In this document: positions 1 through 7,926 of the stretch, piece by piece | Numbering within the stretch: position 1 is the first letter of the stretch | Layout of the letters: the number at the start of each line of letters is the position of its first letter | Assembly: GCF_000418555.1 (NCBI RefSeq) | Contig: NZ_ATKM01000005.1 | Coordinates: 310,001-374,000 of the forward strand | Direction of reading: 5' to 3' | Length of the DNA stretch: 64,000 nt | Origin: Pseudomonas sp. P818 | Lineage (GTDB): Bacteria; Pseudomonadota; Gammaproteobacteria; Pseudomonadales; Pseudomonadaceae | Translations under genes and position numbers: made by a program | The notes under the pieces: generated by a model | The model's database searches: none | What the model was told of the DNA's origin: nothing | Seen by the model: only the letters and a program-made list of their open reading frames with translations

Positions 1-3000
1 TGCGCAGGGCTGTGTCGCTGAGGCTGATGCTGGTGGCGGCCGGGCGTATGCCGTCCACTACCAGCGCCTTGTTGGCGCCCAGGGAGCCTGCTGCCCCGGG
101 TGTCGGCAGGGTAAGGATGGCGGACTGATTGGCGCCATCCTGAATGCTGCCACCGTTGAGGCTCAGAGCCGAGCTGGATACGTAGTCGAGGTCGGCGGAG
201 CTTTCGCCTTCCTGCACGGTGTAACTGAAGCTCAGGGTGTCGGTGCCCGAGCCGGACACATAGCTGAGCACCCGGTCGGTGGCGCCGGTCTCCAGGGTCA
301 GGGTCGGAGTGCCGGTCACGTTCACCGCGCTGTCGAAACGCACGGTGACGGTGATGAGGTCACCGATCTTGTAAGTGCCGTTGGCGGTGCTGGACGACAC
401 GCTGGTGACGGTCGGGGCGATGGGAGCGGTCAGGGACAGGTCGTTGCCGCTGCCGCCTATGTAGCTGGTGGTCAGCTCGGTGCCGTTGCCGGCGGCGTTG
501 AACTTGCTGCCCTCGCTGACGCCACTGAAGGTGCCGGTCACGGCATCGGCGGCGTCGTTGACGATCACGGTGTAGCTGTCGCCGCTGCCGGCCGCGTAGC
601 CATGGGTGACCGCCAGGGTGGCACCGGACACATCGACGGTGCCGTTCACCACCACCCGGTCGTAACCGGTGCCGGCGGTGGTGCCGTTGATGTCCAGGGC
701 CAGGGTGCTGCCCGAAGCCAGGGTCAGGTTGCCGTTGACGGTCAGGGTGGCAACGCCCGTGCCGCCCGGGGAGAGGGTGCCGCCGCTCTGCACGGTGACA
801 TCGCCGCCCAAGGTGCCGCTGCCGGCCAGGGTCGCGCCGCTGGCCACAGTGGTGGCGCTGTTGGTGCTGCCGTCGACCACCAGGGTGCCCGCCGCCACGG
901 TGGTGGCGCCGCTGTTGGTGTTGCTGCCGGAGAGAGTCAGGTTGCTGGCGCCAGTCTTGGTCAGGCTGCCGGTGCCGCTGATGGTGCCGGACAGGGTAGC
1001 GGCGGCACCGGCGTTGACAGTCACCAGGCCGGTCAGCGCCAGGGCGTTGTCGATGGTGGTGGTGCCGGTGATCTGCAGCGTGGTGCCGTTGGCCAGGTTG
1101 AGGCTGCCGGCGCCGAGGTTGGCGTCGCTGGCGATGCTCAGGGTGCCGGCGTTGACGGTGGTGCTGCCGGTGAAGGTGTTGCTGCCGGTCAGGGTCAGGG
1201 TGCTGGCGCCGGATTTGGTCAGGTTGTTGCTGCCACTGATGACGCCGGAGAGCGTGGTGTTGGCGCCGGTGTTGACCGTGGCGCTGCCGCCCAGGGCGAT
1301 GGCGTTGTCGATGGTGGTGGCGCCGGTCACCGCCAGGGTCGAGCCTCCGGTCAGGGTAACGGTGCCGCTGCCCAGGTTGCTGTCGCTGGCGACGCTGAGG
1401 GTGCCGGCGCTGACGGTGGTGGCACCGTAGGTATTCGTGCCGCTCAGGGTCAGGGTGGCGGCACCCGTCTTGGTTATTGTGTTGGCACCGCTGATCACAC
1501 CGGACAGGGTGGTGTTGGCCGTCGTGCTGACCGTGGCATCGCCCGCCAGGGCAATGGCGTTGTCGATGGTGGTGGCGCCAGTTACCGCCAGGGTTGTGCC
1601 GGCCGCCAGGTTGACGGTACCCGAGCCCAGGTTACCGTCGCTGCTCACGCTCAGGGTGCCGGCATTCACGTAAGTGGCGCCGTAGCTGTTGCTGCCGGAC
1701 AGGGCCAGGGTGCCGCTGCCGGTTTTCGTCAGGTCGTAGGCACCGCTGATAGCGCCGCTGAGGGTCACGGCGTTGCCGTTGTCGATGGTGCTGTTGCCGG
1801 TGAGGGTGATGGCATTGTCGATGGTGCTGGCGCCCGAGACATTGAACACGGTGCCATCCGCCAGGTTGACCGCGCCGCTGCCCAGGTTGCCGTCACCGGC
1901 GATCGACAGGGCGCCCGCGGCGACGGTGGTGGTGCCGCCATAGGTGTTGCTGCCGGACAGGTTCAGGATGCCGCTGCCCTGCTTGACCAGCGAGCCGGTG
2001 CCGGAGATCACCCCGGCGACGGTGGTGGAGGTGTTGTCCCCCCCGGCGGTGAGGGTGTAGCTGCCCAGCTGGATGCTGGCGCTGACGTTGTTGCTCGCCA
2101 GGCTGCCGATGGTCTGGTTCGAGAGCAGCGTCAGGACGCTGTTGCCGTTGACCCGCACGACGCTGTTGTCGGCCATGGAGGCGTCGCCACTGAGCTTCAG
2201 CCAGCCATAGTTGGTCAGCAGGGTGGTACCGGTGTAGGTGTTGGTACCGGAAAGCGTGGTCGAGTAGGTGGCGGAACCGCCCTGGGTGAAGGTGACCCCA
2301 CCGGTGCCGCTGATGGCGCCGGAGAAGGTGGTGTCCGCCGTCTGGGTGCTGGTTAGGTTGAAGCTGCCCAGGGTCACCGAGCCGGCGCCGGAGAGGTTGC
2401 CGAAGGCTTCGTTGCCAGCCAGGGCCAGGGTGGCGCCTGCGGCGACGGAAACGTTGGTCGCGGTGGCGAGCGCATCCCCGCCGCTGACCGTCAGGGTGCC
2501 GGCACTGATGGTGGTGGCGCCGGAGTAGGTGTTGCCGGCGCCGGCGATGGTCAGGTTGCCGGCCCCGGCCTTGGTCAGCGCACCGCTGCCGGCAACGATG
2601 CTGTTGATGGCCGCCGTATCGCCGGCGCCATGGGTGAAGGTCTGTGTGGTGCCACCGCCCAGGGTGATGGTGCCGCCGGTGAGCACCAGGCCGCTGGCCT
2701 GGTCCATGTCGAAGGTCAGGCTTTCGTTGATCGACACGGTGTTGAGGTTCAGCGTCTGCCCGGCCAGGCTGCTGGCGAAGACGATGGTCTGGCTGCCGGT
2801 GCTGTCGGCCGCGGCGATGGCCACGGCCTCGCTGAAGCTCACGCCGTTGCTGGGGTCGATGGTCGCGGTGTCGGTGGCGTTGGTGACGTAGATGGTATCG
2901 CTGGCCACGGTGACATTGGCCGTGGCACTTGCCCCGGCACCGTCATTAAGGGTAACCGCGACGTTGGCATCGCCGGCCGGCGTGTCGTTGCGGTAGGTGA

Positions 3001-5269
3001 TGCGCTGCGCCACGTCGTTGACCAGTGCCGTGGTGGCGGTGGTGCCACTGCTGGTGAAGGTGATGGTCAGCACGCCGCCGGTGTTGGTGAAGGTGGCGAA
3101 GGTCAGCCCGCCCGACTGCAGGTTGCCGCCGCTGACAGTGAACAGCGCGCCGGAGGTATCGAAGCCCAGCACGTCGCTGCTCACCGCCGTGCCGTTGCGC
3201 TGGATCACCAGGCTGGACCCGGACCAGTTGCCGTTGCCGCTGTTCAGCGCACTCAGCTCGGCATCGGCCAGGCTGGCGTTGCTGCCCACGTCGAGGCGCA
3301 CGGTATTGCCTACACCACTCCAGTTGACGCTGTCGCCGTTGAGGTTGCCGATAGTGGGCGCGGCGTTGGGGTTGTAGTTGGTATCGGTGGTGCCGCCGCT
3401 GGTGGTGTAGATGGTCGAGTTGGCGGCGCCGTCTGCGCCATCGACGTTGGCGCCGCCGGCTGCCTTACCGCCCAGGCCGCCTGCGCCGGCGTTGCCGGTG
3501 GCGAGGGTACCGGCACTGGTGGCGTCCATCCGCACCGTGCCGCCGGCGTTCCAGATGGCGCCAACCCCGGCCCCGCCCGCCCCGCCATTGCCCGATCGAC
3601 CGTAACCGACCTGGTCAGAGGAGACACCGCCGCCGCCGCCGCCACCGGCGCCAAGGTTATTGGTCACGCTGGAGTTGACGATGGTCAGGAAGCCGGTGCT
3701 GCCGTTGTAGATGCCGCCCACGGCGGCACCGCCCTTGCCACCGAGCGCCGAGGAGCCGCTGCCGCCACCACCCCCACCGATGCTGATACTGCCGTTGCTG
3801 GCCCCACCTCCCGCCCCCCCGACGGTGTAGCCAGGGGTGTTCGAGCCGTTACCGAAGTAGCTGCCACCCGTACCGGCCGTCGCGCTGCCGCCGCGACCGC
3901 CCATGTCGGCGGAGCCCCCGGCACCGCTGCCCCCGCTGATACCGGAGGGCGCCGTGACCGGGAAGGCGGCACCCGTGCTGCCCCCCCCGTTGCCACCGCT
4001 GCCGGTCCCGAAGCCGCCGCCGCCGCCGCCGCCGCCGGCGTAGTTGCCACCGAAGTCACCGCCACCACCGCCGCCACCGGATGCCTTGTTGTCGGTGATG
4101 GTGCTGTTGGTGATGGTGAGTACACCTGAGTTGCGGATACCGGCCCCCAGGCTGTCCGCTGCAGCGGCACCCTCGTTGCCGCCATTCCCGGCGACTAGGC
4201 CGTTGCGGATGGTGATGTTGTCCAGCGCGACCTGGGAGTTGGCGCCGCTGGTGCTTACGTCCAGAACCCGGCCCTTGTGGGCTCCGTCCAGCGTGAAACC
4301 GCCGCCGACGATCTGCAGCGTGTGGCCGTCGGTGACATTGATGGTGATGGCGTCGGCGCTGCTGCTGAAGGTGATGTTGCCGGTGAGGGTGATGACGTCG
4401 TCGACGCCGTCGTTGACACCCGTGGCAATGGCGTTTTTCAGTCCGGTAATGCTGTTCACCGCCGTGGTCACCAGCAGATGGTCGTAACTGCCCAGGCGCG
4501 ACAGGTTGAGGGCGCTGCTGGCTGCGATCTGACCGGTGGTGACCTCCAGGTCCCAATCACCGCCCTTGGCGCTGCCGCCGGTGTTGTCGTCGGAGGCAGC
4601 GATGTCCGCACCGGTCATGTCCGCCAGCCTGGAGACGAAGGCATGGCCTTCGCTGCCCGCCCCCACTTCGCAGCCGTAAAGGAGGATGTCGCCCTCGGCG
4701 GTCAGCGCCTTGCCGATGGCAGAGAGCTGGGAGGCGTACTGCGCGAGGTTGCCCTCGAACAGCGGGCCATTGCCCAGCAGCAGCACCCCGGAATCGCCGT
4801 GGGAAATGATGTGGATGGCATCGATGCCGGTGCGCCCGGCCAGGGCGTCGGCGATCTGCTGCACGCCGTCCTTGTTGGTGGACAGCAGCACCACCTCGGC
4901 ATTGGGCGAGACAGCCTTGAGCAGCTCCTGATGGTTCGGCGCGCGGGTATCGACGAAGACTATCTCCTTGCGCACGCCGTCCTGCGCATCGCTCACCGGG
5001 CTAGCTTGCAGATCCTGCGTGCCGTCGCTGTTGTCGGCGGTGCCTGTGTGATTGTTGTCGCGGGCGCCGGTGTCATGGGTCGCATCGACCGTGGGAGCGG
5101 CTGTCGCCGTCGCGGCGGCGGTGTCGGCGACGGTGGCCGCCACTGCGCCGTCGAACATCATGCGCGGCTCCAGTGCACTGATCAGCGGCAGCGGGCATGC
5201 CAGCGGCGCAGCCTCCGCAACCTTGGCCTTGCCGTTGCGACCTGCCTTCTTCGAAAGACCCCAGCCCAT
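1..5269 (-). CDS. Giant surface/adhesin protein, DUF4347 N-terminus, autotransporter-type beta repeats (3' end outside window)
   Basis: The frame is open from ATG 5269 to base 1 without a stop, so 1756 residues are visible and the C-terminus is missing. A strong GGAGGTAG Shine-Dalgarno lies 6 bases before the start. Residues 33-42 are LEPRMMFDGA, the LEPR motif found at the start of large bacterial adhesins. Residues about 95-240 match DUF4347, with ISHGDSG (His157) and YGCEVG (Cys200). A glycine-rich stretch follows (about 400-610), then Ig/cadherin-like sequence, then many beta-strand repeats of the autotransporter-associated type (about 880-1540, including 85-residue units), then an Ig-like domain near 1620-1740. 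There is no classical Sec signal at the N-terminus, as is usual for type I or DUF4347 adhesins. It is the last visible gene of a 10-gene minus-strand set, 41 bases after a sulfotransferase gene. Inferred role: a secreted, surface-attached adhesin or matrix protein. Substrate and C-terminal secretion signal cannot be seen. Confidence 0.85.
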   Translation of the reverse strand, partial: MGWGLSKKAGRNGKAKVAEAAPLACPLPLISALEPRMMFDGAVAATVADTAAATATAAPTVDATHDTGARDNNHTGTADNSDGTQDLQASPVSDAQDGVRKEIVFVDTRAPNHQELLKAVSPNAEVVLLSTNKDGVQQIADALAGRTGIDAIHIISHGDSGVLLLGNGPLFEGNLAQYASQLSAIGKALTAEGDILLYGCEVGAGSEGHAFVSRLADMTGADIAASDDNTGGSAKGGDWDLEVTTGQIAASSALNLSRLGSYDHLLVTTAVNSITGLKNAIATGVNDGVDDVITLTGNITFSSSADAITINVTDGHTLQIVGGGFTLDGAHKGRVLDVSTSGANSQVALDNITIRNGLVAGNGGNEGAAAADSLGAGIRNSGVLTITNSTITDNKASGGGGGGGDFGGNYAGGGGGGGGFGTGSGGNGGGSTGAAFPVTAPSGISGGSGAGGSADMGGRGGSATAGTGGSYFGNGSNTPGYTVGGAGGGASNGSISIGGGGGGSGSSALGGKGGAAVGGIYNGSTGFLTIVNSSVTNNLGAGGGGGGGVSSDQVGYGRSGNGGAGGAGVGAIWNAGGTVRMDATSAGTLATGNAGAGGLGGKAAGGANVDGADGAANSTIYTTSGGTTDTNYNPNAAPTIGNLNGDSVNWSGVGNTVRLDVGSNASLADAELSALNSGNGNWSGSSLVIQRNGTAVSSDVLGFDTSGALFTVSGGNLQSGGLTFATFTNTGGVLTITFTSSGTTATTALVNDVAQRITYRNDTPAGDANVAVTLNDGAGASATANVTVASDTIYVTNATDTATIDPSNGVSFSEAVAIAAADSTGSQTIVFASSLAGQTLNLNTVSINESLTFDMDQASGLVLTGGTITLGGGTTQTFTHGAGDTAAINSIVAGSGALTKAGAGNLTIAGAGNTYSGATTISAGTLTVSGGDALATATNVSVAAGATLALAGNEAFGNLSGAGSVTLGSFNLTSTQTADTTFSGAISGTGGVTFTQGGSATYSTTLSGTNTYTGTTLLTNYGWLKLSGDASMADNSVVRVNGNSVLTLLSNQTIGSLASNNVSASIQLGSYTLTAGGDNTSTTVAGVISGTGSLVKQGSGILNLSGSNTYGGTTTVAAGALSIAGDGNLGSGAVNLADGTVFNVSGASTIDNAITLTGNSTIDNGNAVTLSGAISGAYDLTKTGSGTLALSGSNSYGATYVNAGTLSVSSDGNLGSGTVNLAAGTTLAVTGATTIDNAIALAGDATVSTTANTTLSGVISGANTITKTGAATLTLSGTNTYGATTVSAGTLSVASDSNLGSGTVTLTGGSTLAVTGATTIDNAIALGGSATVNTGANTTLSGVISGSNNLTKSGASTLTLTGSNTFTGSTTVNAGTLSIASDANLGAGSLNLANGTTLQITGTTTIDNALALTGLVTVNAGAAATLSGTISGTGSLTKTGASNLTLSGSNTNSGATTVAAGTLVVDGSTNSATTVASGATLAGSGTLGGDVTVQSGGTLSPGGTGVATLTVNGNLTLASGSTLALDINGTTAGTGYDRVVVNGTVDVSGATLAVTHGYAAGSGDSYTVIVNDAADAVTGTFSGVSEGSKFNAAGNGTELTTSYIGGSGNDLSLTAPIAPTVTSVSSSTANGTYKIGDLITVTVRFDSAVNVTGTPTLTLETGATDRVLSYVSGSGTDTLSFSYTVQEGESSADLDYVSSSALSLNGGSIQDGANQSAILTLPTPGAAGSLGANKALVVDGIRPAATSISLSDTALR
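960..1990 (-). repeat. Tandem 85-residue repeats inside the giant protein
   Basis: The same anchor heptamer (gcgttgt, or gcattgt) on the plus strand recurs at 1044, 1302, 1557 and 1812, giving spacings of 258, 255 and 255 bases, i.e. 85-86 codons. Each unit reads roughly as LSGSNTYG, TTVSAGTLSVAS, NLGSGTVNL, TTIDNAIAL and TLSGVISG blocks, typical of autotransporter-associated beta-strand repeats. Less regular copies continue on both sides. The near-constant spacing and high identity suggest recent homogenisation. They also make this stretch prone to copy-number change and misassembly. Confidence 0.75.
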
Positions 5270-5310
5270 GATTTCTACCTCCTCATTCCGACGCCCGCCT
5301 TGGCGGGTGC

Positions 5311-6174
5311 TCAGTTGCGTTCTTGCTCCAGGGCCCGGGCGTCCCGGGAGGTCCTGATCACATGGGCCTCGCTGTTGCGCGAGTCCTTCCAGAAATCCAG
5401 TTGTGCGTACTGCTCGAACAGATCCGGCGGCAGCAGGGTGCGCCGCGCCGCCAGTTCAACCTTGGGCCGCACCTTGTGCAGCCCGCGCAGGCCCAGGGCC
5501 TGGTCGAACTCCGGAGCGTCGTACTCGACGTGCTCGAAGTCGTGCGGGTACCAGGGCTCGCCGAGGAACTCGTAGACCAGCTGCAGCACCCGCTCGGGCG
5601 TGGCCACCAGCAGGTCGTAGTCCACCAGCAGCAGGGAGCGGGCGTGCTCGCCGTAATAGGCATCCTTCAGCGCCGACCAGGCCAGGCCCACCAGGCGGTT
5701 GCGCTGGGCCAGGGTCTCGACCCGGCTGTAGACGGTGTTGCGTTCGCTGTCGTCGTTGAACAGCTTGGTGATCTCGTAAGGGTTGGCGCGGTAGAGCCGC
5801 TCGATGCTGTCCATCACCCAGGCCACGTTGCGCACGCAGGCGATCACCTTGGCCTGGGGAAACAGGTCCAGCAGGGCCGGCAGACGCGCGCACCACAGGC
5901 GGTTGGTGTCGAAGATCACCTCATGCCCGCTCTGGTCCGCGTAATAACTGCTGAACAGGCCGGCCAGCAGGCGCTTGCGCTGCTCCTGGGTCACCACCGG
6001 GCCGAACTCGCTGTCGGCGCCGAACTGCTTGAGCAGGCCCGAGAAGAAGCTGCCCACCGGGCTGGTCATGCCGGCGTGAAAGCGCGGGTTCTGCCGCAGC
6101 AGCGCCGCCAGCAGCGTGGACCCCGAGCGTGGCAGCCCCGAGATGAAGTGATAGGTGGGTGATGGATGGGCCAT
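5311..6174 (-). CDS. Sulfotransferase family protein
   Basis: The product is 287 residues. The start at 6174 (MAHPSPTYHFISGLPRSGST) is chosen because the PAPS 5'-phosphosulfate loop GLPRSGSTLL must sit at the extreme N-terminus in this family; the frame upstream is open but low-complexity. A second feature, VIACVRNVAWVMDSIERLYR, fits the 3'-phosphate-binding region with its Arg and Ser. Members transfer sulfate from PAPS to hydroxyl groups of proteins, glycans or small molecules in the cytoplasm. The gene lies 41 bases upstream of the giant DUF4347 protein and 80 bases after the tail-collar protein gene, so it probably belongs to the same transcription unit. Modification of the giant protein or of a glycan on it is inference. 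The acceptor cannot be predicted. Confidence 0.8.
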   Translation of the reverse strand: MAHPSPTYHFISGLPRSGSTLLAALLRQNPRFHAGMTSPVGSFFSGLLKQFGADSEFGPVVTQEQRKRLLAGLFSSYYADQSGHEVIFDTNRLWCARLPALLDLFPQAKVIACVRNVAWVMDSIERLYRANPYEITKLFNDDSERNTVYSRVETLAQRNRLVGLAWSALKDAYYGEHARSLLLVDYDLLVATPERVLQLVYEFLGEPWYPHDFEHVEYDAPEFDQALGLRGLHKVRPKVELAARRTLLPPDLFEQYAQLDFWKDSRNSEAHVIRTSRDARALEQERN

Positions 6175-6254
6175 TGTCTGCGGGTACGTCTGCCTGTCAG
6201 TGATACGGGGCCTGGGAGCCACCGGTGCCGCAGGGCACCGGCGGGGCGAGTGCC

Positions 6255-6830
6255 TCAGTTGCGCGAGGGGAAGATGCCGTCCAGCGCGATGATGAAGTTG
6301 ATTCCGATGTAGGGGTTGCGGATGGCCACCGGCTGGCTGCCGCCTGCCATCTGCACCGTCACGTTCACGGTGCTGGGGTTCGCCAGGGGTACCGGGTCCT
6401 TCATCACGGTCGACCAAATCGCCGCCGCCGAAGGCGAGCCCCCCACGGAGCCACCCAGTACGGCGTTGGCCGGGGTGGGAGCCAGTGCCGGGCTGGTCGG
6501 CGTGCCGGCGGCGGAGATGGAGCAGGTACCGGCCGCGATGTGGTTGTGAATGGGCATCTGGGTCTGCAGCAGGGTCACGGTCTCCGCCCCGCCGAGCTCA
6601 CCCAGGTTGATGAGCGACAGGCCGGGCCCCTGGGACTGGCCGACCGGCGAGCGGCCGCGCAGATCCGGCAGGCCAAAGGTGGTCTGGCCATTCCCGCCGT
6701 AGGTGGTGCCCAACAGGGAAAACAGTGCGGTGTTCTGCGCAATCGCCATGCTCTGGCCCATGCAGAACGCGTAGCCACGGGGTGCAAAGTTGCCGCCGAA
6801 CATCTTGATCTCACCGATAAAAGGATCCAT
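6255..6830 (-). CDS. Phage tail collar-domain protein, microcystin-dependent (MdpB) type
   Basis: The product is 191 residues. The N-terminus IGEIKMFGGNFAPRGYAFC followed by QNTALFSLLGTTYGGNGQTTF and LPDLRGRSP is the hallmark of the tail-collar (PF07484) family that includes cyanobacterial MdpB and many free-standing bacterial tail fiber proteins. The C-terminus ends NPYIGINFIIALDGIFPSRN, also typical. No other phage structural gene is nearby, so this is not a prophage remnant. Such proteins often sit beside large adhesin genes, as here. The molecular role is not known; a small beta-rich surface or chaperone-like partner of the giant protein is plausible. Confidence 0.85.
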   Translation of the reverse strand: MDPFIGEIKMFGGNFAPRGYAFCMGQSMAIAQNTALFSLLGTTYGGNGQTTFGLPDLRGRSPVGQSQGPGLSLINLGELGGAETVTLLQTQMPIHNHIAAGTCSISAAGTPTSPALAPTPANAVLGGSVGGSPSAAAIWSTVMKDPVPLANPSTVNVTVQMAGGSQPVAIRNPYIGINFIIALDGIFPSRN

Positions 6831-6904
6831 GTGTTGACTCTCCTCTGGCTCTGGTTTGGCGCGTCTTAACGACTAAGCCGCGCATGCATGCTTTTTGTTA
6901 TGGG

Positions 6905-7213
6905 TTATGCAGGGCGATCCGTGTGAAATACGGCCTGGACGACGTGGCGCCCGTCCTCGATAGGGAGACTGGGAGTCAGCAGCAGCGCCCAGCTCTCCTC
7001 TCCGGGTAGGCCTAGGCGGTATACGTCCTGTTGCAGGCTGCACTGCGGGGGCAGTACGAAGTGGGCGTGGTAGCAGTGGTGGCGAGGGGTCATGGCAATG
7101 CCCTGCTCGACACCGAGCAGTTCGACGGGCAACACCTGTTCCGGCGAGAGCCAGAGGTGGAAGGACTGGCCGACGGCCTCGGAGAGCAACGCGTAGGATG
7201 GCATGGGGTACAT
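6905..7213 (-). CDS. DUF6916-like small protein
   Basis: The product is 102 residues with no signal peptide or membrane segment. It contains LPVELLGVE near residue 28 and ends with a beta pattern (VYRLGLPGEESWALLLTPSL). This resembles the DUF6916 group of about 100-residue proteins usually encoded beside MdpB/tail-collar genes, and the next gene downstream here is exactly such a protein (74 bases away). ATG 7213 has a GAGGAA-type ribosome site about 7 bases upstream. Met4 (7204) is an alternative start. The function is unknown; co-occurrence suggests it acts with the collar protein. The family assignment rests on pattern memory and context. Confidence 0.6.
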   Translation of the reverse strand: MYPMPSYALLSEAVGQSFHLWLSPEQVLPVELLGVEQGIAMTPRHHCYHAHFVLPPQCSLQQDVYRLGLPGEESWALLLTPSLPIEDGRHVVQAVFHTDRPA

Positions 7214-7224
7214 GAACGGGTTCC

Positions 7225-7749
7225 TCAGAACGGCATGGCCGGGCGTAGCGACGGCGTGGCGGCGGCCTGCTGGCCGCTCGGGTTGCGGCGCAACTTCAGG
7301 TACACGCCGTTCTCCCCGACCACCTCGAAGCCATGGCGGAAGTAGAGACGCTGGGCTGGGTTGTAGGACTCGACATGCAGCCCCGCACTGAGGCCCTCGC
7401 GGTCGACCCGCTCGAGGAAGCGGCCCAGCAGCTCACCACCGATACCGCGGCCACAGGCCTCGGGCAACAGCGCCAGGTCGATGATTTGCAGGTGGGTGTC
7501 GGTCCACAGCAGGTAGGCGCGGCCGATGGGCTGGCCAGCCTGCTCGATGACGTATTGCTCGGCGTCGGCGTAGTGCGCCTGGTAATAGCTGCGCTGGGCC
7601 TGGAACTGCTGGTCGACGAAACGTTCGCGAGCGGCCTGGTCCCAGGGTGTGTGCTCCAACTCGTGGGCACGTGTGGTGCCATAGAGTTTCCGCACAAACG
7701 CCAGGTCGGCATCCTCGATGGAGCGGAGAGTCACTTCAGGTGTGGGCAC
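7225..7749 (-). CDS. GNAT family N-acetyltransferase
   Basis: The product is 174 residues from a GTG start (PTPEVTLRSIEDADLAF) with AGGAAG about 10 bases upstream. The GNAT fold is seen as the N-terminal beta1 LRSIEDADLAF, the acetyl-CoA loop region LALLPEACGRGIGGELLGRFL (Q/RxxGxG/A type), and the C-terminal NPAQRLYFRHGFEVVGENG motif. The fold transfers an acetyl group from acetyl-CoA to an amine or protein N-terminus. It is followed 11 bases later by the DUF6916-like gene, so it probably belongs to the giant-protein operon. RimI-like action on an operon product is possible, but the substrate cannot be read from sequence. Confidence 0.8.
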   Translation of the reverse strand: MPTPEVTLRSIEDADLAFVRKLYGTTRAHELEHTPWDQAARERFVDQQFQAQRSYYQAHYADAEQYVIEQAGQPIGRAYLLWTDTHLQIIDLALLPEACGRGIGGELLGRFLERVDREGLSAGLHVESYNPAQRLYFRHGFEVVGENGVYLKLRRNPSGQQAAATPSLRPAMPF

Positions 7750-7854
7750 GGTGTGGAGCTTCCTTGCGCGCCGGATTCAGAAAAACAGGCGTGGCTGGTG
7801 GTCTTTTCGGGCGCTGCTTGCGCGCACGAGTGAATATAGATTGGAGGTGTAAAA

Positions 7855-7926
7855 ATGCCACTATTTCCTTACGAACGGCGGGAACTTTTTTCCAAACGCC
7901 CGTATGACGCGGCATTTAGCGCGTAG
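7855..7926 (+). CDS. Candidate 23-residue small ORF with a strong ribosome site
   Basis: On the plus strand a near-perfect GGAGGT lies 6 bases before ATG 7855. The frame encodes 23 residues (MPLFPYERRELFSKRPYDAA and three more) to TAG at 7924. It sits in the 166-base gap between two minus-strand genes and runs opposite to them, overlapping the last bases of the sulfotransferase-like gene. The only support is the ribosome site and an AT-rich upstream stretch (gaatatag). I recognise no family. It may be chance. Confidence 0.25.
   Translation: MPLFPYERRELFSKRPYDAAFSA

Noticed and set aside
602..4129. Long plus-strand open frames of 250-580 codons opposite the giant protein
   Set aside because: They are glycine/alanine/valine-rich mirror images of GC-rich repeat codons, have no ribosome sites or domains, and the minus strand gives one continuous recognised protein.
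6255..7213. Prophage remnant suggested by the tail-collar domain
   Set aside because: No other phage gene, integrase or att site nearby; free-standing MdpB-type proteins are common beside adhesins.
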